A stretch of 64,000 nt of DNA from Azotobacter chroococcum (GTDB lineage Bacteria; Pseudomonadota; Gammaproteobacteria; Pseudomonadales; Pseudomonadaceae). The notes under the pieces were generated by a model. That model searched no databases, was not told where the DNA came from, and worked only from the letters and a program-made list of their open reading frames with translations. Below, piece by piece: positions 15,986-24,248 of this stretch. The stretch lies in assembly GCF_004339665.1 (NCBI RefSeq), contig NZ_SMMU01000010.1, positions 1 to 64,000 on the forward strand, in the 5' to 3' direction. The translations under genes and the position numbers were made by a program. Within the stretch, counting starts at the first letter, position 1. Each line of letters starts with the position of its first letter.

Positions 15986-17170
15986 ATGACGATATGCGTC
16001 CATCTGGTGGGCAGCTGCAACGTACCCCTGTGGGGATTGAGCTCCCGGGAAAGGCTCGAGCGAATGCTCCGCAAGAACCCCAAGGCACGCCTGTGCGGGC
16101 CGGACGAGCCCCTGCCGCAAACCGGCAGTGTGCTGCTCCTGCGCGAAGACTATCTGTACGACCCGCGGGTGCTGCGCGGGCTCCTGGATGCCGAGGACGT
16201 CGCCCTGCAGGACCCGCGCGACGGGACCGTGGTCGCGGCCCGTCTGGCGGTCGAGGACCTGGCGGGAACGCCCCGCCTCGAAGGCCCGGCGATCGAGAGG
16301 CTGCGCCAGGTGCGCCCGGATACGGTGGCCTCGGGCCTGCAGGCGCAGTTGCGCAAGTTCGACCCGCCGTGGGTCATCCGCATCACCGGAAGCGAGCGCG
16401 AGCAGCTGGAAAAGTCCCTGTTCAACGGCGCCTACAAGGGGGTCACCGACTTCGTCACGCGCTGCGTCTGGCCGGTGCCGGCGCGCTGGGTCACCGGCTG
16501 GTGCGTGCGGATGGGGCTGAGCCCCAACCATGTCACCACCGCGAGCTACGTGCTGGCAATCCTCGCCGGCTACTGGTTCTGGCAGGGACAGTACGGCCTG
16601 GGCCTGATCGCCGGCTGGATCATGACCTTCCTCGACACGGTGGACGGCAAGCTGGCGCGCGTCACGGTCACCTCGACCCGCTTCGGCAACATCTTCGACC
16701 ATGCGCTGGACCTAGTGCATCCGCCGATCTGGTACATCGCCTGGGGAATGGGACTGGGGGCGGCCTGGGGCTTCGACATGCCCCTGGGCATGGTGCTCTG
16801 GGCCATCTTCATCGGCTACGTCGCCGGCCGCCTGTGCGAAGGCGCCTTCAAGTTCGCCGCGCCCTTCTCCCTGTTCCTCTGGCGGCCCTTCGACTCCCTC
16901 AATCGCCTGGTGACCGCCCGCCGCAACCCCAACCTGTTGCTCCTGACCCTCGCCTGGGGGCTGGGCGCCGACGACGTCGGCCTGCTGCTGGTCGCGCTCT
17001 GGACGGTGCTGTCCACCCTGGTGCTCGGTGCGCGGGTAGCCTGGGCGCTGCTCCTGCGCCGGCGCGGCACGGAACTGCAGCCCTGGCTGAGCCAGATCGA
17101 CCTGCGCGCCGAAGGCCATCGCCCGATCGTCCGCCTGTTCGCGCCCCGCTCCGGTCTGAGCGATGCTTGA
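15986..17170 (+). CDS. CDP-alcohol phosphatidyltransferase with N-terminal extension
   Basis: 394 residues. The CDP-alcohol phosphotransferase signature DG-x2-AR-x8-G-x3-D-x3-D is intact (DTVDGKLARVTVTSTRFGNI, then FDHALD) near residue 215, within a run of membrane helices to about residue 365. The first 140 residues are soluble and resemble a degenerate nucleotidyltransferase half, as in fused inositol-phosphate cytidylyltransferase/phosphotransferases. TDFVTRCVWPVPARWVTGWC ahead of SPNHVT is like that group. The enzyme would join a CMP-activated donor and an alcohol. It starts 75 bases after lptG-like and overlaps the kinase gene by 8 bases. Confidence 0.83.
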   Translation: MTICVHLVGSCNVPLWGLSSRERLERMLRKNPKARLCGPDEPLPQTGSVLLLREDYLYDPRVLRGLLDAEDVALQDPRDGTVVAARLAVEDLAGTPRLEGPAIERLRQVRPDTVASGLQAQLRKFDPPWVIRITGSEREQLEKSLFNGAYKGVTDFVTRCVWPVPARWVTGWCVRMGLSPNHVTTASYVLAILAGYWFWQGQYGLGLIAGWIMTFLDTVDGKLARVTVTSTRFGNIFDHALDLVHPPIWYIAWGMGLGAAWGFDMPLGMVLWAIFIGYVAGRLCEGAFKFAAPFSLFLWRPFDSLNRLVTARRNPNLLLLTLAWGLGADDVGLLLVALWTVLSTLVLGARVAWALLLRRRGTELQPWLSQIDLRAEGHRPIVRLFAPRSGLSDA

Positions 17171-18131
17171 GACCCGCGCGACGCCGGCGCGCGTCGGCAT
17201 CCTGCTGAACCCCGGCAGCGGGCGCGTCCGCCGGCGGCTGCCGGCGCTGCGCCGGATCGCCGCCGCACTGCCCGAGGCCCTGCTGCAGGAGGTTTCCGGT
17301 CCCCGGGAGATCGAGCAGGCGCTGCGGCTCTGGCAGGCCGGGCCGCAGGACCTGCTGGTGATCCTCGGCGGCGACGGCACCCTGCAGGCCACCCTGACCG
17401 CCCTCCTCCAGGAGCCGGCCGGCGACCTGCCCGGGCTGCTGGTGGTGCCGGGGGGAACCACCAACATGAGCGCGGCCGACCTGGGCGCACGCCGGAAACC
17501 CGAGGCCGCGCTGCGCGCCCTGGGCGCCTGGCTGCAGGGCGCCGGACCGGCGCCGAGACTGGTGGAGCGGGCGGTGCTGCGCGTCGACGGCGAGACGGAC
17601 CTCGGGCCGCAGTTCGGCATGTTCTTCGGGGCCGGCGCCATCCTCGGCGGCGTGCGCTACTTCCACCGGCACATCCGTCCGAGCGGCGTGCGCGGAGCGC
17701 TGGGACCGGCACTGGCCTTCGGCCGCATGCTGCTCTCGCTGCTGGGCAACCGGCCGCACCCGCTGCTGCCGGCGATGCCGGCCCGGCTGAGCACGCCGGG
17801 CGCCGACTGGCAGGACGACTGGCTGCTGGTGCTGGCCTCGACCCTGGACCGGCTGCTGGTCGGCTGCCGTCCCTACTGGGGTGCGGAACCGGCCCCCGTG
17901 CATTTCACCGCCGTCGCGCATCGCCCGCGCCGTCTGCTCCGGGTGCTGCCCGCCCTGCTGTGCGGACGCGGTGCGGCCGTCGCCCGCGAGCACGACGGCT
18001 ACCTCAGCCGCAATCTCGATACACTGCAGCTGAGCGGCCCCGAGGACTTCCTGCTCGATGGCGAACTGTTCCAGGCCCGCGAGCCCATTCGCCTGTCCAG
18101 CACGCCCCCGCTGCGCTTTCTGACCTTTTGA
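17163..18131 (+). CDS. LCB5/DAGK-family lipid kinase, candidate ceramide kinase
   Basis: 322 residues of the diacylglycerol/sphingosine kinase family. VGILLNPGSGRVRRRLPALR at the N-terminus is the PNP-type loop, LLVILGGDGTLQATLTALL near residue 60 is the catalytic GGDGT motif, and VVPGGTTNMSAADLG near 98 replaces the usual GTxNDFA. Family members phosphorylate diacylglycerol, sphingosine or ceramide with ATP. In Caulobacter an LCB5-type enzyme (CpgB) is the ceramide kinase of the ceramide-phosphoglycerate locus. Overlap with the CDP-alcohol phosphotransferase gene and the Tam41-like gene 8 bases downstream favour ceramide or a derived lipid as substrate. Confidence 0.8.
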   Translation: MLETRATPARVGILLNPGSGRVRRRLPALRRIAAALPEALLQEVSGPREIEQALRLWQAGPQDLLVILGGDGTLQATLTALLQEPAGDLPGLLVVPGGTTNMSAADLGARRKPEAALRALGAWLQGAGPAPRLVERAVLRVDGETDLGPQFGMFFGAGAILGGVRYFHRHIRPSGVRGALGPALAFGRMLLSLLGNRPHPLLPAMPARLSTPGADWQDDWLLVLASTLDRLLVGCRPYWGAEPAPVHFTAVAHRPRRLLRVLPALLCGRGAAVAREHDGYLSRNLDTLQLSGPEDFLLDGELFQAREPIRLSSTPPLRFLTF

Positions 18132-18139
18132 GGCAGCCG

Positions 18140-19114
18140 ATGCCGATACCCGACGCTTACCCCCTGCCGGCACCGCCAGCGGCCCTGCTCGCCGAAGTCG
18201 CCGGCCAGTGTTCCCTGCCGGTTGCCGCGGAGCTGCAGCAGCTCTGCGACGAGGTGCGCGCCCGCTTCGGCGATGCCCTGCTGGCGCTGCTGTTCTACGG
18301 CTCCTGCCTGCGCAGCGGCGATCCGGGCGAAGGCCTGGTCGATCTCTATGCGATCGTCGACGACTATTCCCGCGCCCACCCCAGCCGCCTGCTGCAGCTG
18401 GCGAATGCCTGGCTGCCGCCCAACGTCCTGCTGCTGCGCACGCACATGGCGGATGGCCGGCTGCTGCAGGCGAAATGCGCGGTGCTGTCGCTGCAGGATC
18501 TCGAGCGGGGTACCGCCCGCTGGTTCCAGAGCTACCTGTGGGGACGCTTCGCCCAGCCGTCGCGGCTGGTCCATTGCCGGGACGCGCAGGTCGAACGGCG
18601 GGTGCAGACGGCGCTGGCGCGGGCCGTCCTGACCCTGCTGGAGCAGGCCCTGCCCTGCCAGCCGGGGCAGTTCGACAGCGAACGCCTCTGGCAGCAGGCG
18701 CTGGCGCTGAGCTATGGCTGCGAGCTGCGCCCGGAGGCCGCCGACCGTCCGGTCCAGCTGGTGCGGCACGACCGCGAGCATTACCGGCGCCTGACCCTGG
18801 CCGCCGCCCCGGCGCTGGCCGGCCTGGAAGCCATTGCCGGCGAGACCGACCGCTATCGCAACCGCCTGCCTGCCGCTGCCTGCCGGCAGGGCCGCCGGCG
18901 CTGGCGATTGCGGCGCCTGCAGGGACGGCTGTTGAACGTGGTCCGTCTGGTGAAGGCTTCCTTCACCTTCGAGCAGGGCGTCGACTACGTCGTCTGGAAA
19001 CTGCAGCGGCATCTGGGCGAGCCCATCGAGATCAGCCCGCGCCTGCGCCGCCATCCGCTGATCTTCGGCTGGCCGCTGCTCTGGCGGCTGCTGCGGGAGC
19101 GGCGCCTGCGCTAG
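18140..19114 (+). CDS. Tam41-like phosphatidate cytidylyltransferase family protein
   Basis: 324 residues. FYGSCLRSGDPGEGLVDLYA near residue 52 is the GSG-x-D/D type nucleotidyltransferase motif, and VDDYSRAHPSRL follows. LQAKCAVLSLQDLERG and WGRFAQPSRLVH match the lysine-containing KYGVIS-x-DL and AGRLQKP segments of Tam41/Mmp37, the mitochondrial CTP:phosphatidate cytidylyltransferase that makes CDP-diacylglycerol. This assignment is from remembered motif order and is moderately certain. It lies 8 bases after the lipid kinase. If it acts on the kinase product it would make CDP-ceramide, the donor for the CDP-alcohol phosphotransferase two genes upstream. Confidence 0.65.
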   Translation: MPIPDAYPLPAPPAALLAEVAGQCSLPVAAELQQLCDEVRARFGDALLALLFYGSCLRSGDPGEGLVDLYAIVDDYSRAHPSRLLQLANAWLPPNVLLLRTHMADGRLLQAKCAVLSLQDLERGTARWFQSYLWGRFAQPSRLVHCRDAQVERRVQTALARAVLTLLEQALPCQPGQFDSERLWQQALALSYGCELRPEAADRPVQLVRHDREHYRRLTLAAAPALAGLEAIAGETDRYRNRLPAAACRQGRRRWRLRRLQGRLLNVVRLVKASFTFEQGVDYVVWKLQRHLGEPIEISPRLRRHPLIFGWPLLWRLLRERRLR

Positions 19115-19186
19115 CTGCCGCATACTTGCTCCAACGCTTCACATATCGCCGGCTCGGCTTAATTCATCCTGGAAGGGAGGTACTAC

Positions 19187-19951
19187 ATGGGACAGGTCAA
19201 AGAAGAGATCGCCGTGGAGCCCAAACGCAAACGAAAGCATCGTCCCAGCGTGGCCATCGGCTTCTGGATCATCAAGCGCCTGGAGAATGTGATCAGGCGC
19301 TATTCGATCCTGGGCAACCCGCCGTTCTTCGATACCCGGCAGTTCCCCTGGGTCCCCGCGCTGGAGGCCAACTGGGAAACCATCCGCCAGGAACTCGAGC
19401 AGGTTCTGCAACATCGCGAACGCCTCCCGAACTTCCAGGACATCTCCAGGGACCAGCGCAGCCTCACCCAGGACGACCGCTGGAAGACCTTCTTTCTCTA
19501 CGGCTACGGCTACAAGATGGAGGGCAACTGCGAGCGCTGCCCGGAGACGACCAGGCTGGTCGAGTCGATCCCGGGGATGTTCACCGCCTTCTTCTCGATC
19601 CTCGAACCCGGCAAGACCATTCGCGAGCACCGCGGCCCCTATAACGGCCTGCTGCGGGCGCACCTGGGCCTGCTCGTGCCGGAGCCCCGGGAAAACTGCC
19701 GGATTCGGGTGGGCGACCAGATCCGCTCCTGGGAGCCCGGCAAGTGCATGATCTTCGACGACACCTACCGGCATCAGGTGTGGAACGAGACCGACGGCAC
19801 CCGCGTCGTGCTGTTCCTGGACGTGCAGCGGCCGCTGGCCTGGCCGGGCAGGCTGCTCAACAAGGTGGTGCTCCGGCTCATCCGCTGGTCGCCCTTCATC
19901 CAGGATGCGCGGCGCAACCATCGCGCCTGGGAGCAGGGGCTGGAGCGCTAG
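19187..19951 (+). CDS. Aspartyl/asparaginyl beta-hydroxylase family (LpxO-like) dioxygenase
   Basis: 254 residues, Fe(II)/2-oxoglutarate dioxygenase. IREHRGPYNGLLRAHLGLLV near residue 145 supplies the first metal ligand and the conserved RxHL segment. CMIFDDTYRHQVWNETDGTR near 190 holds the second histidine and the 2-oxoglutarate-binding arginine. LpxO, which 2-hydroxylates the secondary acyl chain of lipid A, belongs to this family. SD GGAAGGGAGG is good. It follows the Tam41-like gene by 72 bases on the same strand, so a role in hydroxylating the ceramide acyl chain is possible; lipid A is the alternative. Confidence 0.8.
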   Translation: MGQVKEEIAVEPKRKRKHRPSVAIGFWIIKRLENVIRRYSILGNPPFFDTRQFPWVPALEANWETIRQELEQVLQHRERLPNFQDISRDQRSLTQDDRWKTFFLYGYGYKMEGNCERCPETTRLVESIPGMFTAFFSILEPGKTIREHRGPYNGLLRAHLGLLVPEPRENCRIRVGDQIRSWEPGKCMIFDDTYRHQVWNETDGTRVVLFLDVQRPLAWPGRLLNKVVLRLIRWSPFIQDARRNHRAWEQGLER

Positions 19952-19969
19952 AACGCCTTGCCGGATTGC

Positions 19970-19995
19970 CCCCTCTCCCCGCCGGGGAGAAGGGG
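19970..19995. terminator. Hairpin between convergent hydroxylase genes
   Basis: CCCCTCTCCCC at 19970-19980 pairs with GGGGAGAAGGGG with one bulge, with a short GCC loop, and AAAA follows on the plus strand. It separates the two convergent LpxO-like genes and resembles the hairpin at 4464-4490 in sequence. A bidirectional barrier is likely. Confidence 0.6.
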
Positions 19996-20008
19996 AAAAC
20001 CGCAGGGC

Positions 20009-20776
20009 TCAGTCGTCCAGCCGCTTGTGCGCCTGCTCCCAGGCCGACAGATTGCGTCGCGCCTCCTGAACGAAGGGACTGCGGCGCACCGCGCCGAGAA
20101 ACAGGTCACCGAGCAGTCGTCCGGGCAGGCGCAAGGGGCGCTTGAACTGGATCAGCAGCACCACGCGGGTCTCTTCCGTGTCGTTCCAGACTTCGTGGGG
20201 ATAGGTGTCGTCGAAGACCAGGCACTCGCCTTCCCGCCAGCTGGCGGTCTGCTCGGCGACCTGGATGCGGCAGCGCTCGGCGGGCGTCGGCGTCACCAGC
20301 GCGAGATGGCAGGTCAGGATGCGCTTGGTCACCCCGGTATGCCGCGGAATATGGGCACCGGGACCCAGGATCGAGAAGAAGGCGCTGTTGAGCCCGGGCA
20401 CGGCCGAGAGAATCCGCGCCGTCTCCGGGCACTGCTGGCAGCCGCTGTCGATCCGGTAGCCGTAGCCCCAGAGAAAGTACGACTGCCAGGCATTGCAGGT
20501 GGCGATGCGTCGGTGGTCCGGGGAAATATCGCGCAGGGCCGGGATCGGCGTGCGCTGCTCGAGCAGCTGGTCGAGCTCGGCGCGGATGACCGGCCAGGCG
20601 GCCTCCAGCTCCGCGACCCAGGGGAACAGCTGCTTGTCGAAGAACGGTGGATCCCCCACCAGGGAATTGCGCGCCAGAAAGCGGTTGATCAGCGGCCGCA
20701 GTTTCTTGCCGGTCCGGTACAAGGCACTGCGCTTGACCTTGTCTTTCACTACCTCGGCTGAAGCCATTTCACTCAT
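20009..20776 (-). CDS. Second aspartyl/asparaginyl beta-hydroxylase family (LpxO-like) dioxygenase
   Basis: 255 residues, a paralog of the convergent neighbour. Both share GNPPFFD or GDPPFFDKQLFPWV near residue 38, the YGY plus Cys-x2-Cys segment (SGCQQCPETAR here), the metal-ligand segment IPRHTGVTKRILTCHLALV near 145 and VFDDTYPHEVWNDTEETRVV near 190. Identity is clearly below that of a recent duplication, so the two probably differ in substrate or position of hydroxylation. ATG at 20776 has SD AGGA. It lies 78 bases downstream (in its own direction, upstream neighbour) of the GT8-like/ELM1 gene, which reads the same way. Confidence 0.8.
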   Translation of the reverse strand: MSEMASAEVVKDKVKRSALYRTGKKLRPLINRFLARNSLVGDPPFFDKQLFPWVAELEAAWPVIRAELDQLLEQRTPIPALRDISPDHRRIATCNAWQSYFLWGYGYRIDSGCQQCPETARILSAVPGLNSAFFSILGPGAHIPRHTGVTKRILTCHLALVTPTPAERCRIQVAEQTASWREGECLVFDDTYPHEVWNDTEETRVVLLIQFKRPLRLPGRLLGDLFLGAVRRSPFVQEARRNLSAWEQAHKRLDD

Positions 20777-20854
20777 GCAGATGTCCTGATTGCAGGCTGT
20801 GGGCGGTCGGGCAGCGGCGGCGCCCGGGCAGAAACCGCCTCGGGCGCCTGCCGC

Positions 20855-23221
20855 TCAAGAAATGGGGCGCTCCGCTTGCATGACCTCGCGGATCGCCTGG
20901 AGGGCGCGCTCGCGGGAGGTGGCAAGCAGCGCCGGAGAAAGTCCCGGCAGGTGATCCAGACCCTCCGGCAGAGGCGCCACGCCCAGGGCCTGGTGTACCT
21001 GCTCCACGCAGCGTTCGCGCTTGATCCAGCCCGCCGCGACCAGTTCGTCGTAGAGGCGCCCGAGCCGGCTCTGCTGCCTCGGCACGCCGCGGCTGCCGGC
21101 GACCCGTTCGATGACGCCCAGCCGCCGTTCGAGCTCATGATGCAGCCGCGCCTTGCGGTGCCGCTGCACCGGCAGGGGGAACACCGCCACCGGCCGGCCG
21201 CTCATGCAGGCCTCGGTCAGCATCGAGACGCTTTCGCCGGTCACGACGAAGGCATCGGCCAGCGCCAGCAGCGCCCGGTAGGGATTGTCGCCCTGGCTGC
21301 CGAAGCGGTAGCTCCACAGCGGCGCATCGATGGCCGCCAGCAGGGCGTCGGTCGCGCCTGCCGACGTGCGCGGACTGGTCGACAGCAGCAGCGAGCCGCC
21401 GCGGGCCCTGGCCGCGGCGCCGGCCTCCCGGCCCAGCGCCGCAGCGGTCTGTGCGTCGAGCCGGTAGGGGATGCTGTCGCCGCCCACCAGCAGCGCGATC
21501 CACGGCCGCGGCAGATGGGCGAAACGCTGCCGCCAGGCTTCCAGCGTCGCCTCGTCGAGGGGATGCTCGCCGATGAAGGGGGCCGGCAGGTCGACGACGT
21601 TCTGGCGCAGCGGCAGGCCGTATTGCGGGGTCGTCACCACCCGGTCGAAGTCGGCCAGCGGCGCGCGCGGCCGGCCCAGCACCACCAGGCGTGCATGGCC
21701 CTGCGACTGACGCTGTATCCGGCGGGCCACGACGGCCGTGTGCCGGCCCGCGCTGAGCACCAGGTCCGGCCAGGCGTCGGTAGCGCCTGCGCTTGCCAGG
21801 CTCTCCGGGCGCTTGATTTCGTAGGGCCAGCCGAGGGCCTCGGCGATGTCCGTCAGCTGCGCATTGTCGCCGGCACGCCCGCCCTGCAGCACCCAGACCC
21901 TAGGCAGCACCTGCCCGCCCCGGCTGCGCTGCGCGAAGTCCGCCCGGAAGCGGTGGGTGCGTCCCTGGCGATCCTGGCAGTCGAGCTGCCAGCAGCGATC
22001 CGGATAGCGCAGCGCCACCCGGCGCAGCAGCGTCCGCCAGCCGTCCAGGCTGTCGATCATCGACTCCTCGGCGCCCAGCTCCGTCCTGACGAAGACCCAC
22101 TGGCGGCCGAGCCGGAACAGCCGGTCCACCAGCCAGGGCAGATCCTCCACCGGCAGCTGCTCGAGGCCGTTCGCGGCGATCGCCTCCTGCGCCGGCAGGT
22201 CATCGCGGCCGAGTGCCTCCAGCGGCCAGCGCACCTGGGACGGATCGCCGGCATCGGCATCGCCCCAGGCACCGACCAGCGCCAGCTGCACGACGCCGGC
22301 CGCCTGTGCCTGGCGACAGACGTCCGCCGGCGGCGCAGGCGGCATCCGCGCCGCCTGCTCGCAGCCGCTGGCGAAAGCGGGGCTGGGATGCGCCGCCGTG
22401 TAGATTTCATAGCCTTCCCGCTCGGCCGCCTGCTCGAGGCTGAGAAAGTGCTCGGCAAGCGGATGGATCTGGTACGAGTACTGCTCGGGCGTGGGCCGCC
22501 AGGGCTGCAGGTGCAGGGCCGTGTAGTGCAGCAGCTTGGTCTCGCCCGGCCGGAACTCGAAGTCCCTGGCATGCCAGCGGGGATCGAGCGCGCCCCAGCG
22601 CCCCGGCTCGGCGGCCGCCTCGGCGCACAGGGCCTTCTTGGGTTCGCGGCAGGCCTTGGCGAAGGTCCAGCAGCGGGCCATCCGCTCGCAGTCGATCAGC
22701 ATCACCGCCGTGTCCTCGGGCAGCAACGCCAGGTAGCCATGCTCGCCCATGGGCTGGTCGAACAGCTCCGCGGGATCGGCGGTGAAGATCTGGTCGACGT
22801 CGTTGTAGATCGCCCGGCCCTGGCGTCCGGCGAGGTCCGGGATGGCGAAGCGGTAATTGGTGAAGCCGGTGCGCCAGCCCTGCCGGTCGAACCCCGGCAG
22901 GCCGGTCATGCGGTAGACCTCGTAGCGCCGCAGCGGATTGCGCACCCGCTCGAGGGAATAGAAGAAGATGCGCTCGGCGCGGTGCTGCGCCGGCTGGGTG
23001 CCGAGGAAGATCCGCACCGCCGGCGCTTCTGGCGCGCCGGGCCGGGCCTCCAGCACGACGGGAACGATGCTCGGCACCGCCAGCGACTCGTCGACGCCAT
23101 CGCGCGCGGCGGCGGACCCCGGCCGGGAAGCGTCGGGCTGCGTGCAGGAGGCCAGCGACTGACGGTGGAAAGTCAGGAGTTTCCGCACTGCCGCGTTGAT
23201 TTTCAGTGCAAAGAAGGTCAT
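20855..23221 (-). CDS. Two-domain putative glycosyltransferase: GT8-like N-terminus, ELM1 C-terminus
   Basis: About 788 residues. Residues 70-290 look like a GT8-type nucleotide-sugar domain, with IYNDVDQIFTADPAELFD near 140 giving a DxD motif and KLLHYTALHLQPW near 255. From about 435 the protein is an ELM1 (DUF1022) domain: VWVLQGGRAGDNAQLTDIAE, VVLGRPRAPLADFDRVV, ALLVGGDSIPYRLDA and VVTGESVSMLTEACMSGRPV. ELM1 domains are GT-B-like and occur in bacterial envelope loci; their donor and acceptor are unknown. ATG at 23221 has SD AGAGG. There is no signal peptide. It could add two sugars to a lipid, which is inference. Confidence 0.7.
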   Translation of the reverse strand: MTFFALKINAAVRKLLTFHRQSLASCTQPDASRPGSAAARDGVDESLAVPSIVPVVLEARPGAPEAPAVRIFLGTQPAQHRAERIFFYSLERVRNPLRRYEVYRMTGLPGFDRQGWRTGFTNYRFAIPDLAGRQGRAIYNDVDQIFTADPAELFDQPMGEHGYLALLPEDTAVMLIDCERMARCWTFAKACREPKKALCAEAAAEPGRWGALDPRWHARDFEFRPGETKLLHYTALHLQPWRPTPEQYSYQIHPLAEHFLSLEQAAEREGYEIYTAAHPSPAFASGCEQAARMPPAPPADVCRQAQAAGVVQLALVGAWGDADAGDPSQVRWPLEALGRDDLPAQEAIAANGLEQLPVEDLPWLVDRLFRLGRQWVFVRTELGAEESMIDSLDGWRTLLRRVALRYPDRCWQLDCQDRQGRTHRFRADFAQRSRGGQVLPRVWVLQGGRAGDNAQLTDIAEALGWPYEIKRPESLASAGATDAWPDLVLSAGRHTAVVARRIQRQSQGHARLVVLGRPRAPLADFDRVVTTPQYGLPLRQNVVDLPAPFIGEHPLDEATLEAWRQRFAHLPRPWIALLVGGDSIPYRLDAQTAAALGREAGAAARARGGSLLLSTSPRTSAGATDALLAAIDAPLWSYRFGSQGDNPYRALLALADAFVVTGESVSMLTEACMSGRPVAVFPLPVQRHRKARLHHELERRLGVIERVAGSRGVPRQQSRLGRLYDELVAAGWIKRERCVEQVHQALGVAPLPEGLDHLPGLSPALLATSRERALQAIREVMQAERPIS

Positions 23222-23398
23222 GCGTCCTCTCATCCCTTGCGAGTACGGCGGCAGAGCCTTGGCCTGGCTGTTCCCGCTGAATATAGTTCGCCCATTGCGC
23301 GCACAGGCGGCAATGGTCCGGGCGCCCCTCGCGGAGCACGGCCATCTTCCCGGCAGGTGCGCGCGTATTTCCTCCGCACTCAGGCGGCTCCCGGCACC

Positions 23399-24217
23399 AT
23401 GACGCGCATCTTACACATTTCCGATACCCATTTCGGCACAGAGCAGCAACCCGTGGTAGAGGCCCTGGAGTCGCATGTGCGCGAACAGGGCGCCGACCTG
23501 CTGGTGTTGTCGGGAGACATCACCCAGCGTGCGCGTCGCGCCCAGTTCGATGCGGCCCAGGCCTTCGTCCGGCGCCTGGAAGGCTATGGCATCCCGCAAA
23601 GCCTGGTGATTCCCGGCAACCACGACCTGCCGCTGCACAACCTGCTGGCGCGCTTCCTGTCTCCCTACCGCAACTACCGGCGCTATTTCGGCACGGAGCT
23701 GGAGCCGGCCTTCGAGAACGACGAGCTGCTGGTCATCGGCCTGAACACCACCCATCCGAGGCGGCGCAAGGACGGCCGGGTGACCGACGCCCAGGTGCGC
23801 ACGGTCTGCACGCAGCTGCGCCGCTGCGACCCGGCGAAGCTGCGCATCGTGGTGGCCCATCAGCCGTTCGGCTCGATAGTGCCCTCGGACCTGCGCAACC
23901 TGCAGCATGGCGCGCAGGCGGCGCTGACGCGCTGGGCCGAGGCGGGTCTGGACATTGTGATGGGCGGGCACATCCACCTGCCCTATGTGCTGCCGCTGAC
24001 TGGCCAGTATCCCGAGCTGGCGCGGGAGATCTGGACGGTGCAGGCCGGCACCGCGCTGTCCTCGCGGCTGCGCGGCCGCCTGCCGAACTCGTTCAACCGG
24101 CTGCACCTGGACAAGGCACAGGACAAACAGGTATGGGTCGAGCGCTGGGACTACCACCCGCCGGCCGGCCGCTTCGTGCTCGGCGGGCATTTCGACCTGC
24201 ACTGGCCGCCCCGCTGA
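23399..24217 (+). CDS. Calcineurin-like metallophosphoesterase
   Basis: 272 residues with all metal-binding blocks: RILHISDTHFG at the N-terminus, LLVLSGDITQR near 40, VIPGNHDLPLHN near 75, VVAHQPFG near 160 and VMGGHIHLPY near 205. The family includes CpdA, LpxH-type pyrophosphatases and nucleases; substrate is not readable. The conserved N-terminus fixes the ATG at 23399. It stands between divergent envelope-modification genes, so it may remove a phosphate or pyrophosphate in the same pathway, but this is unproven. Confidence 0.83.
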   Translation: MTRILHISDTHFGTEQQPVVEALESHVREQGADLLVLSGDITQRARRAQFDAAQAFVRRLEGYGIPQSLVIPGNHDLPLHNLLARFLSPYRNYRRYFGTELEPAFENDELLVIGLNTTHPRRRKDGRVTDAQVRTVCTQLRRCDPAKLRIVVAHQPFGSIVPSDLRNLQHGAQAALTRWAEAGLDIVMGGHIHLPYVLPLTGQYPELAREIWTVQAGTALSSRLRGRLPNSFNRLHLDKAQDKQVWVERWDYHPPAGRFVLGGHFDLHWPPR

Positions 24218-24248
24218 GCGAGGGCTGCAGGCGGGCTGCCCGGCCCCC

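Noticed and set aside
20876-23398. Long plus-strand extension ahead of the metallophosphoesterase
   Set aside because: The first 840 codons are antisense to the GT8-like/ELM1 gene; family start MTRILHISDTHFG at 23399 is clear.
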